64,000 nucleotides of DNA from Hofstenia miamia (Eukaryota; Xenacoelomorpha; Acoela): positions 193,358-257,357 of the forward strand of contig SCFE01000106.1 of the NCBI GenBank assembly GCA_004352715.1, read 5' to 3'. The translations under genes were made by a program, and so were the position numbers. Under the pieces are notes generated by a model that was not told where the DNA came from, made no database searches, and saw only the letters and a program-made list of their open reading frames with translations. This document shows positions 44,433-56,529 of the stretch, in pieces (position 1 is the stretch's first letter; every line of letters starts with the position of its first letter).

Positions 44433-46870
44433 GTTTAATTAATTAACTTTTTTGTTTGACCATTTTAAAGTTCACAAAATTCTCGTTGTCTTTTATTTTT
44501 ATAGAAATTTCCCCAGTCAGTATTGAATGAAAAAATCTATTAATTGTCTATTTCTTAAAAGCAATTGACAAAGACAATATAAAAATGGTAAATTGCATGA
44601 ACCAAATCCTAGTTACTGCTAAAACAATTAACGTTAAAGTCAAATTTTTCTATATAGAAGAAAATAATGAAACCATATCTGATAATGTCTTGGATTTAGA
44701 AGAATACTTGGAAAACTTTCACATCATCTGGCAAACCACCTTGCAATTGCCAGATTGATTCTACACAATGTACTTCTTCAGTGGCACCTAAAACAGCATT
44801 ACAAATCTCATGTTAATTGATAATTTAGTCAACAGCAATCTACCACTGCAACATATTACCACTGAAGAAAGAATAGCTATTGACATTCTCCTACAAATCC
44901 AAACCCTCAAGTTGCTTGATCCCAACTGTGTTCGAACTAACAGCACTGACATCAGATGTAAATTCTCCTTTAGTCAGTCGCAACAAGCCTTAAACAACAT
45001 CCACAAACAATAGCTACAATTGAAGGCATCAAAGTATGAAAACAAACAATGGCAGAAAATAAAAATTGAATGTCCACATCAAAACATCTACTCAGTAGGA
45101 TAATCACTGCCTCATGTTTCAAGGACAAAACTTCCTTTAGAAAAGACATGTTTGAAGAATCGCAGATACCTGAAATACTCCCTACACCATCTTTGTGGCT
45201 ACTCAGTATTTTACTCACATATGATTCTTCTCTATAGGTTCCCGTCTCAAGAAAAATACGCAACAAAATAACCAATGAATGTTTTTTGAAATCGTTGTAG
45301 CACCACTTCCCAGAAAACTGAAAAATTGGTTGCTCTTGGAAACAATTATTACTATGTCACCACTAAAAGATCAAAAACACAATATCAACAAGTTCAAAAA
45401 ATACCTTCCTAAGTGGTCAACAATGAAAACTTGTTTGGACGTCGTTCGCCTATTATCATCCAAAATAAGTTGGCCTACTTGAAAAAGAAATTGATGTCTT
45501 TTATCACTAGATGAAAAAGTATATATGGGGCGTGACTTCAGAGACACACTACAAAGTGTACACAGACACTAATTCGCTGCTCACTAATGAAATGCTACAG
45601 GAGCATCACCTCCATTCTACACAAAACTATCTAAAACCCCAATGCAACTTCAGGAATGAGGTTACGCTAAAACTCTTACCATATCTACAAGAAGTTATAG
45701 ACAAAATCATAAATGAAAGCTATTACCACACACATATGGACGAGGGGCAAAGACCAGGATATGCTCTTCGAAAAACACATACTCAACAACAAATATCAGC
45801 TAGGAATTATCCCAATCCACTAACAGCAAGCAAAAGTTTCAGATGTTGAACTAATAAAATTGAGATTTTTTAACAAAAATTTCACAAAGATAGAGTTGGA
45901 ATGTCTTATGACACTGTTACAACAAATCGCCTAGATATTGAATGTGCACCTACTTATTTCAACATCAACACCAAATCAAAATCTGCATTAAAACAAACCT
46001 CGAACCTCAATGTCATTGTAGATATCAACAGAAAATTAGTTAATTACCCGAAATTTATTGGAATTGCGGAAATAACAACTACCCAATGGCAACTGGCTAT
46101 AATTGGAAAAGAAAATTGCTACTCAAACCTTGTTCTGCATACCTCCACCTATTATTGACCTCCTGGTTATCATGCCTTACACAAAAGAAAAGCACGTGAA
46201 ACTAGTCAAGCATGGAATTCCGACCTACAGACTATACTATAACAATTATAAAACAATCTGCCAGCTCAAAGAAAAACGTGAATTCAAAAACGCATTAAAA
46301 CTACTCAAAAATGCAACCAGGAAAACCGACTTCTAATTAATAGCAAACTCCCAACTGAAACTATCTACAAAAAAGTTGAACCCATACATACATAAGCAAA
46401 TAGCTGATTTCAAAGATAAAATATCTAACAAAAAGTACAAAACATTACCTTGTTCTCTGGAGCTAATGATGTCATCTGGATTAACCTCTTGAAAGAAAAC
46501 TATAAGCACTACGAAGTTATGAAAGTGTAGAAATCGTCATGATGATACGAACTGAAGTAGATGATCCTGACTGATCCTGACGAAATGATAATGAAAAACA
46601 TCAACTTTCTGTGCCAAAACACGAACTACCATAACCCACTTACCGCAGTATTCCAATTCTTTTTCCCTGATTTAAAGATTGATACAACTGAAGCTCATAC
46701 ACCTGACACAGATGCTAAGATGACATTAATGATGGCCCTCGAAAGACAAAAACTTTACTGAAAATTCCTAGAATTGGCAATCGTGATCCATCACTAAAGA
46801 ATTGGGCGAAACTTCCCGAAAACAAGAAAACAATTTAATGACCTCAATGGTTTCTATTTACAATTTTGTT
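44433..46870 (+). other. Decayed coding stretch of unknown origin
   Basis: Plus-strand frames at 44810-45010, 45279-45482, 45511-45849, 45901-46158, 46103-46336 and 46561-46761 follow each other with stops and shifts. Together they look like one or two large decayed proteins. The stretch is visibly richer in C than its surroundings. Segments such as LTLKLLPYLQEVIDKII-like helices and DINRKLVNYPKF are protein-like, but no domain was recognised. It is probably a transposon or provirus remnant of a family I cannot name. Confidence 0.4.
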
Positions 46871-47615
46871 AATTCATGAGGTAGTTCTCTTACCTGTGCA
46901 TATTTACTATTATTTATAATTGTTATAAACTAGGGAAAAACTATGTACGCATTCACAATAAAACTATTGGTTTAGTCAAAATCAATTGTGTTTCCCTTTT
47001 CTCTCAAATTATTACGGATTGCATCATTATAAGCTAAATTCGTTTTCTATTGAGGAAGAGCTGGGGGTAAGTCTGAGGCAGTACAAGTGCGTCAGCCTGC
47101 AATTTACGTTTGGTTCTTCCATGATCAATTTTGATGGCATCCATTCTCGTTTATGCTTTTTTTTATTCAATACCTGTGAAGATCTGCGCCATATTGTATT
47201 CAAGCTAAACTCTATCAAATTACAATTGCTTAATTTACTACTCGTGGGTTTGATGCTTAGGTTAACTATCTCCCATTAGTATTACTCATACACTAATTCA
47301 TTTATGCAGATTTCTTAACATTATTTTCTGTCGGTGCTTGCAAACAGTTGTCGATGCTACAATATATATTGACATTGAAAATAAATGGTACTAAATATTA
47401 TCTAGCGCAATCTTTTCAAATTTTCCCTTATATTTAGAGCAACTCACCAAGTTGTATGATGAAAGTAGTTTTGTTAGGACCCATATTTTTATGTCTAAAT
47501 ATTTTATATAGTGTATGCACAAAAAATGTTGAATAAATCGGAGTAAAAATTTTTTGTGTATATTATGTTTGTAATTGGCGCCAGATATACAAATCACGGA
47601 AATATTTAGCAGCAG

Positions 47616-47617
<2 letters not shown>
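46871..47617. other. Unassigned stretch
   Basis: A 97-codon plus frame (46986-47279) has no recognised domain; nothing else is supported. Confidence 0.4.

Positions 47618-47659
<42 letters not shown>
47618..47659. repeat. (AT)n(GT)n microsatellite
   Basis: Dinucleotide tract ending at a single n (47660). The Penelope fragment starts on the other side, so the join may be artificial. Confidence 0.85.
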
Positions 47660-47660
47660 N

Positions 47661-48300
47661 TAATAAATATAAACATTCAATTCCGAAAAACTGGTTTAGA
47701 AGAGCTGTTTTACTATCATCTAACTACATTAATGTACTTACAAAGGCTTTTGACAAAATATTTTAAAATCTAAGATCTAATGAGTAAATCTTTATATAAT
47801 TAAAATAGAAAACTAAGTAAATCAAGAATTATACCAATTTTAATTCAGAAAAAACATCAAATTTAATTCGTAACAAAGATCCATTTCAAAAAGATTTGGT
47901 TTCATCAATTGTTTACAAATATAATTGTCCGACGTGTGATAGCTTCTACATTGATGAAACTAAAAGACATTTGAAAACACGAATTCAAGAACATCTATAT
48001 GGACACTTACAATCCAAAATTTATATGCACTCAAAAATGTATAAAGCATCGACATTGGACTTTAATGAAACACAAATTGACCAAGATCGCAGAATCAATT
48101 TATATTAAGGAAGAGAAACCTAATTTAAATATAAAATGTCATCAAATTCTTCATTTTAGTTTATTTTGATATTAATTAATGATTTGTAAATTTATATTTT
48201 TGCCACCAAATAATTTTTTGTTTTTGACTGACGATGGTAAAGTAAGAAATTAAAATTTTCATTGGTTTTCATAAAATGATAAAGAAGCTTAGTATTCAAT
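47661..48300 (+). pseudogene. Penelope-like element 3' fragment
   Basis: This fragment is nearly identical to parts of 30090-30860, with about 130 bp missing after AATGAGTA (47785). It contains the best preserved endonuclease region, VSSIVYKYNCPTCDSFYIDE then TKRHLKTRIQEH (47897-47990). This is the Cys-rich GIY-YIG domain of Penelope-like elements. The 3' tail ends beside an (AT)n tract at 48305-48343, as in the 30.9-kb copy. Confidence 0.75.
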
Positions 48301-48347
<47 letters not shown>

Positions 48348-48380
48348 CATCATATTTTTAAGAAAAACAATGTAAGTAGG

Positions 48381-49271
48381 TTAATTCAGATAACGATATA
48401 CAAAATACGACTTTCCTGAATATTTATTTTTGCAGCTTGAACCCTCACAAATGTTGATTGACCTGTTTGTACTTTTCTCTTCCAAAGTTATGGTATGGAC
48501 TGTGCGATTAGAAAAAATTTGAATGAGGAATATTTGATCAATGCTGAACTGACAATTTGCAGTGCGAAGCCCTACTTCAAATTGGCAAAGCTTGTCCTTT
48601 CCAGCTACAAGTAGTTCCAACTCTTCTGACGTTGTAAACGATAATATGTTGGGTAGCGCCATTCCTGATTTTATGAAATGATCTACATTGTATGACTTGC
48701 AGTATATTATATAATTGCATCCGTATGCATAATTAGGGTAAAAAATTTTTATTGCAGTGTACGCAATTGCAGTTTTTGGAATAACTTCAATTTCACTAAT
48801 ATTAGAAAAGTCTTTTATTTCCATACAAGACTTTAATGGGATAGATTTCCAGCTTACGTTTTTTTGAAAATTTATAACTTTGTTGATACCATAGTCACAA
48901 AATGAAGTATGTCCATCTGTAGTAGTAGTCAATTTAACAGAATCTATTTTCATTAATCTTTCAGTTAATGCACTTGTTCTAATTAAAATCAAACTTACTC
49001 GTTCAAAATTAGTTGTCAAATACATTTTTTTGGAAAACAACCACGTGTTCTCCTTTTTCTGAGCCAAGAAATTGCCTTTATACAGAATGCATTTTGTAGT
49101 AAATTTATTCCACGTAGCATAATCGCAATTTTGAGATTCCAGACATGATTCTCTACATAGTTGCATTGATTCAGTCTGCGCGCACATATCATTCCGACAG
49201 TAATTGAGTACAGTTCGGATGCAACACCAAACGATCAGGAGTAGTTTCTTCCACAAATACATTTCATTCAT
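48381..49271 (-). CDS. Secreted protein with PAN/Apple-like N-terminal domain
   Basis: An intact 296-codon frame. Residues 1-24 (MNEMYLWKKLLLIVWCCIRT...) form a signal peptide; Met4 is an alternative start. Residues 25-66 carry six Cys with CRESCLESQNCDYATWN and KCILYKGNF. This is the pattern of PAN/Apple domains (C..xC.xxxxCxxxxxx.....CxLy), which bind proteins or sugars. The remaining 220 residues have further paired Cys (for example CDYG, YGCN, YCKSY, CQFE, CEGSSC) and N-glycosylation sites (NRS, NIS). This suggests a second extracellular domain of unknown type. No membrane anchor is seen at the C-terminus. The gene lies between two Penelope fragments and is intronless as read. Function is unknown; an extracellular adhesion or recognition role is inferred. 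Confidence 0.55.
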   Translation of the reverse strand: MNEMYLWKKLLLIVWCCIRTVLNYCRNDMCAQTESMQLCRESCLESQNCDYATWNKFTTKCILYKGNFLAQKKENTWLFSKKMYLTTNFERVSLILIRTSALTERLMKIDSVKLTTTTDGHTSFCDYGINKVINFQKNVSWKSIPLKSCMEIKDFSNISEIEVIPKTAIAYTAIKIFYPNYAYGCNYIIYCKSYNVDHFIKSGMALPNILSFTTSEELELLVAGKDKLCQFEVGLRTANCQFSIDQIFLIQIFSNRTVHTITLEEKSTNRSINICEGSSCKNKYSGKSYFVYRYLN

Positions 49272-49605
49272 AGAAAAAAAGTAATCTGCTTTAAGTATAC
49301 ATTTAAATTAATAGGATACATCTGCGTTGCTCATGAATATAAAATATATTTTCTCGGCCATTTCCAATTTAATTTAATAGCTAGACGATGAATTTAAATT
49401 GTCTCAAGAACAAAGTACTGATTTGCAAACAGAAATAGAAAGGCAAGTCAATGGGTTATTAATAAATCTAAATTGAAAGTAGCTTTAAAAAGACAGAAAT
49501 TGCAGACAAAATCAATTTTTAAAATTATGATTTTTAATTAGAGAAAATAAAATTCAATGCTCATTACGTGAATTTCAAAAAGTGTTTTTGAAAATTGTGT
49601 TGATC

Positions 49606-49960
49606 AAAGTTTAGAATGAACTTCCTTTTACCAAGAAACGCATTTGAAAATACGAATTCAAGAACATCTATATTGACATCTAAAATCAAAAATTTAGAGG
49701 GATTCAAAAATACACAATCAGACTTAAATATTTTAATAAAACACAAATGCTCCAAGATCGCAGAATCAATTTATATTAGGAAGGAGAAATTTAATTTAAC
49801 TACCAAAATTCACCAAACTCTCCAGTTATCTTAGTTTATTTTGATTATTTTAATGATTTATTAGTTTTTTTACAGCAAATCACTTTTACTTTAACAGTAA
49901 GTACCAAAAATACTTTCAATATAATTTTCCCTAAATGATTAAGATGCATTAAAGCAACAA
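49606..49960 (+). pseudogene. Third Penelope-like 3' tail fragment
   Basis: The segment with ATTCAAGAACATCTATATTG and AAGATCGCAGAATCAATTTATATTA is a diverged copy of the 48.0-kb and 30.6-kb tails. It lacks the Cys-rich core. Confidence 0.65.
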
Positions 49961-50008
49961 AATATTAATTAGTTTATTATTTTAGTGATAAAATATACGT
50001 CTCCTTAA

Positions 50009-50853
50009 AACATCCAGAATGGGTCATTTTGACCCAGGTTGTGTATCCTTTATGCTAGCAATCTTTTTTCATTAACATTAGTTTATCTTGACAAACACTC
50101 ATCAATGAATATTCTTAGCCAAATATATATATCAGAGTCCATAGTAGGTACTGTAAGGTCATCGTCTAGAAGTATTGCTAGGGAAGTGGAAGTCAATAAG
50201 GCTGAGCTGTGTTCATCCTGTTTCTATAATCAAAGGAAAACCTTTGTGTTGCTCACTAAGCAAAACCACAGAATGGTGTAATTATTTTTTCGACAATGCA
50301 TAGCTCACCCATTGTTGACCAACTCAGTAGTAAGCACAATTATGCAAAAGTCTAATACCAATAAAGTCAGAGTTGATTGACTTTACAGCATTCTGCGCTT
50401 ATACCTCAACACGACGATGGCCAATGTGTTGTTTCTTTTATCTGCTAGGCTTAAATTCAATTTGCCCTTTCAGAAAACTAGACAAACAATCATGTGTTGC
50501 ATGTGTTACTGCATCTTTTAGTTTTCATTCAGTGAAGACTATTACATGTTTAACATGCTCCGGATATAATTAACATTTCTTCAGTGTATTTTGTTGTATT
50601 TGAAATATAACGATATATAGTAAATTTTTCTGAATTTTAGCAATGTGAGTAAATTACCTGCAAAGATGAGAGCATAGTTTCTAAAATTATTTGAAAGTTT
50701 TGAACTTTTTCATCCCTTTCAAACGTTATCTGACCCTATCAAGATACTAAAGTACAATAAAATATGAATTTGTTATCTAAAATACTGATGAGACTATCAA
50801 AACTGTTGAAATTGTTAAAAGTATGACTGTGTTATTTTGACCCAGTTTGGACA
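50009..50853 (+). mobile_element. Decayed piggyBac-like element
   Basis: It is bounded by TTAA at 50005-50008 and 50854-50857. The left end has AACATCCAGAATGGGTCATT and the right end, in reverse, TGTCCAAACTGGGTCAAAAT, both followed by a GTCA..TGAC near-palindrome. Inside are VGTVRSSSRSI (about 50137) and STRRWPMCCFFYLLGLNSI (about 50412). They match the GTVRxNRRGIP and TRRWPxxxFYxxLdiaxxNA blocks of piggyBac transposases. Frames are broken. Confidence 0.75.
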
Positions 50854-51152
50854 TTAACAGTATACATTATACTCGGATGTTCATTACACTATTAAAAACA
50901 CAACAGTAGTAAAGAAAGGCAGGGTAGTATATATGCAGCTTTCTAATAATGATCAGTTTTCAATAACTTTTTACTCTTTTCTATTGATTTTGATAAGAAA
51001 AAAGGCGTTTTTTAGAAATTCTGGATTTGGCAGCAAGGCAGTAAAAAAACTACGGCCATACCTGTATAAATAATTATTCAATTATACCCCATTTTTAACA
51101 TGTACCAATATGTTTTCGAGCAATTTTTGCATTTTTTAGAAAACCTCTAGAG

Positions 51153-51282
51153 NNNNNNNNNNNNNNNNNNNNNNNNNNNNNNNNNNNNNNNNNNNNNNNN
51201 NNNNNNNNNNNNNNNNNNNNNNNNNNNNNNNNNNNNNNNNNNNNNNNNNNNNNNNNNNNNNNNNNNNNNNNNNNNNNNNNNN
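51153..51282. other. Assembly gap (130 N)
   Basis: N run just downstream of the capsid-like gene. Confidence 0.95.
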
Positions 51283-51319
51283 TGAATAAATGTCTGTTTC
51301 ACATCAGGTTGACATTTCC

Positions 51320-52546
51320 CTAAAATGTTAAAGTAGTTCGATTGGATGTTGTATTTACAGATATGTCTTGTTCATACATAATCAACGCATAGAATTTAAA
51401 TGGATCTGCAGGAGCACCTTGTAAAGTATATCGAAATCTAATTTCATTGATTGCATTTCGAGATGTATCTTTTTGTTTAGATAAATCAAATACAATTATT
51501 CCATATTTCTCCTTAAAATCAGAAGGCTTAATAAATGTACCTGTTGAAAAGTCATTAACACCATCATTATATCGTACAAATTCGGTATATAGTCTTGAAA
51601 ACTCACTAGTTGGATTAATCTCTACCTGTGGATAAAAATTATCGTTTCCTAATTCTAACTGACATGAAGAAATTTCAGTAGAATTAAAGGTATCAAAATC
51701 AAATTCATTCATGCCTTGATTATTAATTTTATCTTCAGTGATGGTATAGATGAAAACATATCTAGGTTTTTGTATTGAATTACTTATTCTAAATATGCCT
51801 GATTGTTGATTTATAGGATTAGATTCCTCTAATGTGTTTCTTATATACACCCATTTATTATTTATAAAACTATTCAAATACATCTTCCGTCCACTAGGAT
51901 TGAATGCTAATTGTGGTACAAAGAGACGTAATTGAGTGACAACTAGTTTTCCATTTCCAGCTGGGCCTCCAGCAGCACCTGGATTAAATATTACATTATC
52001 ATCTTTTGCTAATTCAAGATTTATTTGAACCTTACCTGCAGGTAAGATACTATGTTTTAGACCTCTGAAAAAATCAACTTTACTAAGATAAAAAATTGCA
52101 TTAATATCATTTCCATCTTTTAGAAGTTCTACCTTATCATTATTATCCTTGTAGAAGAATTAATTTTGTGCAGTGTTTGAATATGATTCTGAATACTCAA
52201 GAATGTTGTGTAAATGGGCGACTTTTGAAAAATTTGTAAGATTTGTAGTAGAAGTATTGTTATATTCCACAAAGACTCTGTTAAAAAGGGAGTAGATATC
52301 ACCACTAATGGTAACATTATCTGCTGTAACAAATCCTGTGTTATCAAGTTTAACTATTTTAAATTTCACATCTATATAAGCATTAAACCAATCATAAGGT
52401 ATTATATCTGTAGAATTATCAACTGTAAACTTATAATTGTTTTTATTTTGAATATTACCTGCTGCAGGAATTATAATTGGAGTCTGGAGATCAAATCTAA
52501 TGTATTCATTTCTTTCTAGAATTGTTGGATTTCTGAAGTCAGTCAT
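51320..52546 (-). pseudogene. Polinton/Maverick-type major capsid protein, one in-frame stop
   Basis: One reading frame of 409 codons runs from the ATG at 52546 to the TAG at 51320, interrupted only by a TAA at 52160-52162 (codon 129). The N-part has IIPYDWFNAYIDVKF (about 48-62) and YSLFNRVFVEYNN (85-97). The C-part has YGIIVFDLSK (about 348-357) and RYTLQGAP...YALIMYEQDI. These match the double jelly-roll capsid protein of Polintons/adintoviruses, seen in animal genomes also as F54H12.2-like uncharacterised proteins. A TATA-like TTTATATAGTATAA directly precedes the ATG. Polintons are virus-like transposons; the protein would form the capsid. No polymerase, integrase, protease or ATPase is visible because gaps flank the gene on both sides. 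It could be an endogenous virus remnant or a recently inactivated element. Confidence 0.65.
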
Positions 52547-52665
52547 TTATACTATATAAAGGAAAAAGAAAAAAAAAGCATTTTCCATGTGAAATTAATT
52601 TACAATAGTTTTAAAAATCATGTCCTTATATTGTCAAACTTCTGGGGCTCATTCTTGGAAAACTT

Positions 52666-53665
52666 NNNNNNNNNNNNNNNNNNNNNNNNNNNNNNNNNNN
52701 NNNNNNNNNNNNNNNNNNNNNNNNNNNNNNNNNNNNNNNNNNNNNNNNNNNNNNNNNNNNNNNNNNNNNNNNNNNNNNNNNNNNNNNNNNNNNNNNNNNN
52801 NNNNNNNNNNNNNNNNNNNNNNNNNNNNNNNNNNNNNNNNNNNNNNNNNNNNNNNNNNNNNNNNNNNNNNNNNNNNNNNNNNNNNNNNNNNNNNNNNNNN
52901 NNNNNNNNNNNNNNNNNNNNNNNNNNNNNNNNNNNNNNNNNNNNNNNNNNNNNNNNNNNNNNNNNNNNNNNNNNNNNNNNNNNNNNNNNNNNNNNNNNNN
53001 NNNNNNNNNNNNNNNNNNNNNNNNNNNNNNNNNNNNNNNNNNNNNNNNNNNNNNNNNNNNNNNNNNNNNNNNNNNNNNNNNNNNNNNNNNNNNNNNNNNN
53101 NNNNNNNNNNNNNNNNNNNNNNNNNNNNNNNNNNNNNNNNNNNNNNNNNNNNNNNNNNNNNNNNNNNNNNNNNNNNNNNNNNNNNNNNNNNNNNNNNNNN
53201 NNNNNNNNNNNNNNNNNNNNNNNNNNNNNNNNNNNNNNNNNNNNNNNNNNNNNNNNNNNNNNNNNNNNNNNNNNNNNNNNNNNNNNNNNNNNNNNNNNNN
53301 NNNNNNNNNNNNNNNNNNNNNNNNNNNNNNNNNNNNNNNNNNNNNNNNNNNNNNNNNNNNNNNNNNNNNNNNNNNNNNNNNNNNNNNNNNNNNNNNNNNN
53401 NNNNNNNNNNNNNNNNNNNNNNNNNNNNNNNNNNNNNNNNNNNNNNNNNNNNNNNNNNNNNNNNNNNNNNNNNNNNNNNNNNNNNNNNNNNNNNNNNNNN
53501 NNNNNNNNNNNNNNNNNNNNNNNNNNNNNNNNNNNNNNNNNNNNNNNNNNNNNNNNNNNNNNNNNNNNNNNNNNNNNNNNNNNNNNNNNNNNNNNNNNNN
53601 NNNNNNNNNNNNNNNNNNNNNNNNNNNNNNNNNNNNNNNNNNNNNNNNNNNNNNNNNNNNNNNNN
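52666..53665. other. Assembly gap (1000 N)
   Basis: Nominal 1000-N gap, probably hiding sequence upstream of the capsid gene. Confidence 0.95.
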
Positions 53666-53695
53666 GTATTAATTATTTGAAAGTATACATTTCTG

Positions 53696-53750
53696 TTTTA
53701 TATATATACATATACATATATATAAATATATATATATATATATATTATAT

Positions 53751-53781
<31 letters not shown>

Positions 53782-53784
53782 GTA
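53696..53784. repeat. (AT)n-rich microsatellite
   Basis: Compound TATATA/ATATACAT tract with several self-complementary blocks. A similar compound (ATATATTATATTATATATATAAATATAT) tract occurs at 62257-62315. Confidence 0.85.
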
Positions 53785-56037
53785 TATACATACATGGCAA
53801 TGTTGCTGTTTATTAACTGCAAGGTGAATGATTTTTCTTTCAATTGTATTTCCAACATGGACTGTGTTTGGTTATGGACTATACATTAATGACAATTTCC
53901 AGAAGTTTTTGGAAATTAAAAACAAATATCATGGTATTGAAAAAAAGCAGTTGTTACAATCATGAACAGAAAACAAACCTTGGAATTAAAATACTGATTT
54001 TCATAAGGTACATAAATGCAACCTTTTATACATTGTTATTAAATGCTTCATCAGTAACTAGTACCTCATCTGATTAGATGAGTGGTTAGACTGCTACATG
54101 TTGAAATGTCAGATACAAAACAGTGTTTCTCCTGGGACAATACAGACCACCATTGTATGTGAACCAGAAAATCTGGTAGCATGTATAACTACTATTGAAA
54201 CAGTAGACATCCCTGCTGGTTGATAGGATGGGGACTTGCCTTTCTTCATCATATGTACCATTGTTGTTGTCACCAGATATTAACTGGATTATGCATTGGC
54301 AAATGTATCTAGTTGTTAAGCAGCCTCTCTTTTCAAAAATAGCAAAATGAATAAACTTTATCATTATACTCATCATTCCAAGAACCAGTTCTAAATATTT
54401 CCTTCATTGAATGGTTAAAACTCTACATAGCTGATAACCCAAATAAATTTTGGCCAACTTGTTTGTATTAAACTTCAAGTTGCCTTGTCTGTCAATTTTT
54501 CTAGGGCTCACAAGGTATCTATGGTGAGCCTAATATATGTGATCACATTTATAGATGACATATTCCTTTTCATCTGAACTTTTTCTAGTTAAATTTCTAG
54601 CATCACCCTTTTTCAGAGAAAAGAGGTAACTGTAGTGGAGCTTGAGAGACAAATTCATATTGGTAGTTGAGAATGACGTACAGATAAACATTGGAGGTAG
54701 AATCCAAAACATAATGGCTGCCTGAGAAGGACCTACAGACAGACATGGGCTTTGAATTGTCCATATCTTGATAATCTTCAATGAGATGAATTTAAATTCA
54801 AAGTTACAATATTAATCTTCATAAAGAGCATTAAGTTTAGCAATGTGGTCTGCATTAAAAGAGTAATTTTCACTCTGAGCAAAACCACTGTAAGGTAAAT
54901 GTTTGCTTTTGGTCAGAACAAAGATGTCTCCCTGTCAGAAAATCCTACGTACACTCTTACATAATCAATTACAGATATTTACATTATATTCAACTATATC
55001 ATGCATGAAGTATTTGCAATAAATGCTTTTGACCTTTGCCAATGATTGAGCAATCAGATATGTATAGACTTCTTTCCTGGAAATTCCTTACCTGCATAAC
55101 ATACACCTATATTTTGAGAGACAAAACTATAAAAGATCAAGTAAACAGAATTGAAAAATCACAAGTTTCATCTTTGTCAGAGGATATTAAATTTTAAACA
55201 TTATAGCTTGTTCTTCTGAATGTGGCATAATCAGTGGAAAAAAGGGAAAAAGAAAAGAGAAGGAAAGCAATACTAACAATAAACTGTGATCTATCTATTC
55301 CCTTTTGTAGACCAACATAATTATTCCTTTGATTAATTGTAAATTTAATTTTAGTGTAGTTATGACAAATAATTTATCAGCAAGTTGTTTTGTTAAAAGA
55401 CAATAATGCAAACACACTACAGCTAATTAATAGTGCTTAATAGTGATGTTGTGTAGAATTAGCAGACAAAGGAATGTAAACATCAAAAGACAGGTACATG
55501 CTAGATGTTTAATTGTTTGTGTAATTTTCAAAATAAAAATAGCATAATCAAAATAGATGATGATGAATATATTTTGAAAAGAATTATCTTTTACTTTATA
55601 TTCAAGTTTGATTATTAATGACAATGGAAAGCTAAGTCGTTTGAGCACATTAGTAGTTCTCAAGTGGTTCCTGCATTCAGTTAAATGACATTCAGAACTG
55701 CTGCACACTCAGCCACTCGTCACATGGTGCGGCTGGTAACTTGGAACGAAAGTGTGCTCTTATGTTAGTGTAGGCTTAGGGATTTTTAGTGTTTAGCTTT
55801 CCTACTGATCCACTCCTATGAATAACAAATTGTCAACAAATAGCTGGAAAGCTACCCTTAGGCTTACCATCTGTTTTAGATCCAAATTCTTACAGTATCA
55901 TAATAAACCTTATTATACATATGAGGTGCATATAAGCCCCAATATTTATTACATGTATGGAGTGATTACTAACCCAACAACCATTCATAATGACTTAACA
56001 ATGGAACCTAGAACCATTCTATTTCTGATGACAGCAT
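53785..56037. other. Unassigned stretch upstream of the LTR element
   Basis: No gene was recognised. Base composition is more balanced than in most of the window, and word use resembles the LTRs that follow. Frames of 77-130 codons have no domain. It may be the flank or a piece of another retroelement. Confidence 0.4.
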
Positions 56038-56502
56038 TGATTGCTCACATGTATTCAGTAGGATTGTTATGTATTTATATAAATGTAGGGTTATTTATAA
56101 GTAAGGAATATAACAAGCTAAAGCATTTAGGTTGCACACTTGTCTTATTTATTGCTTTAACAATTCATAATAAGGGCAATCAATGCATTAAACAAATTAA
56201 GAACACATAGCACACTGAGAACAGCTCATCACACTGAGAGGTTGGATGAGTCATCGTTTGATCTCTGTCAAGTGGAAATTGTTACCAACCAGCTCCTCTC
56301 ATCTCTTGCTGCGTGGCACTGCTTCAGGCCTCAGCCATGTGAACAGTTGATGATCTAAAGAAGAATAAAATAGCAAGTTACTGAATAAAATTAATTAAAC
56401 ATGATTGCAATATGGTGGAATCATGCCTGCAATCCCAGGAACATGCACTAAGCAGTATCACCTTGCTTCCCTTTATTTCTATAGCCTGGTACAGATTTTA
56501 CA
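56038..56502 (+). repeat. Left LTR (465 bp)
   Basis: Starts TGATTGCTCACATGTATTCA and ends GATTTTACA. It aligns along its length with 60257-60736, with scattered substitutions and a few short indels. Confidence 0.8.
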
Positions 56503-56518
56503 TGGCGACTTTGACAGG
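56503..56518 (+). other. Primer-binding site
   Basis: TGGCGACTTTGACAGG follows the left LTR directly. TGGnGAC-type sites are common in Ty3/gypsy elements; the tRNA was not identified. Confidence 0.6.
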
Positions 56519-56529
56519 CGCCTGTTGCA

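Noticed and set aside
47618-47659. Regularly repeated short units as a CRISPR-like array
   Set aside because: Simple dinucleotide microsatellites without spacers; the host is a eukaryote.
49300-53665. Other Polinton genes around the capsid gene
   Set aside because: The visible flanks are Penelope and piggyBac remnants, unassigned sequence and N-gaps; no polymerase, integrase, protease or ATPase motif was found.
55818-56210. 130-codon plus frame overlapping the left LTR
   Set aside because: It crosses the LTR start; the same LTR part at 60.2 kb is open by chance only. No domain.
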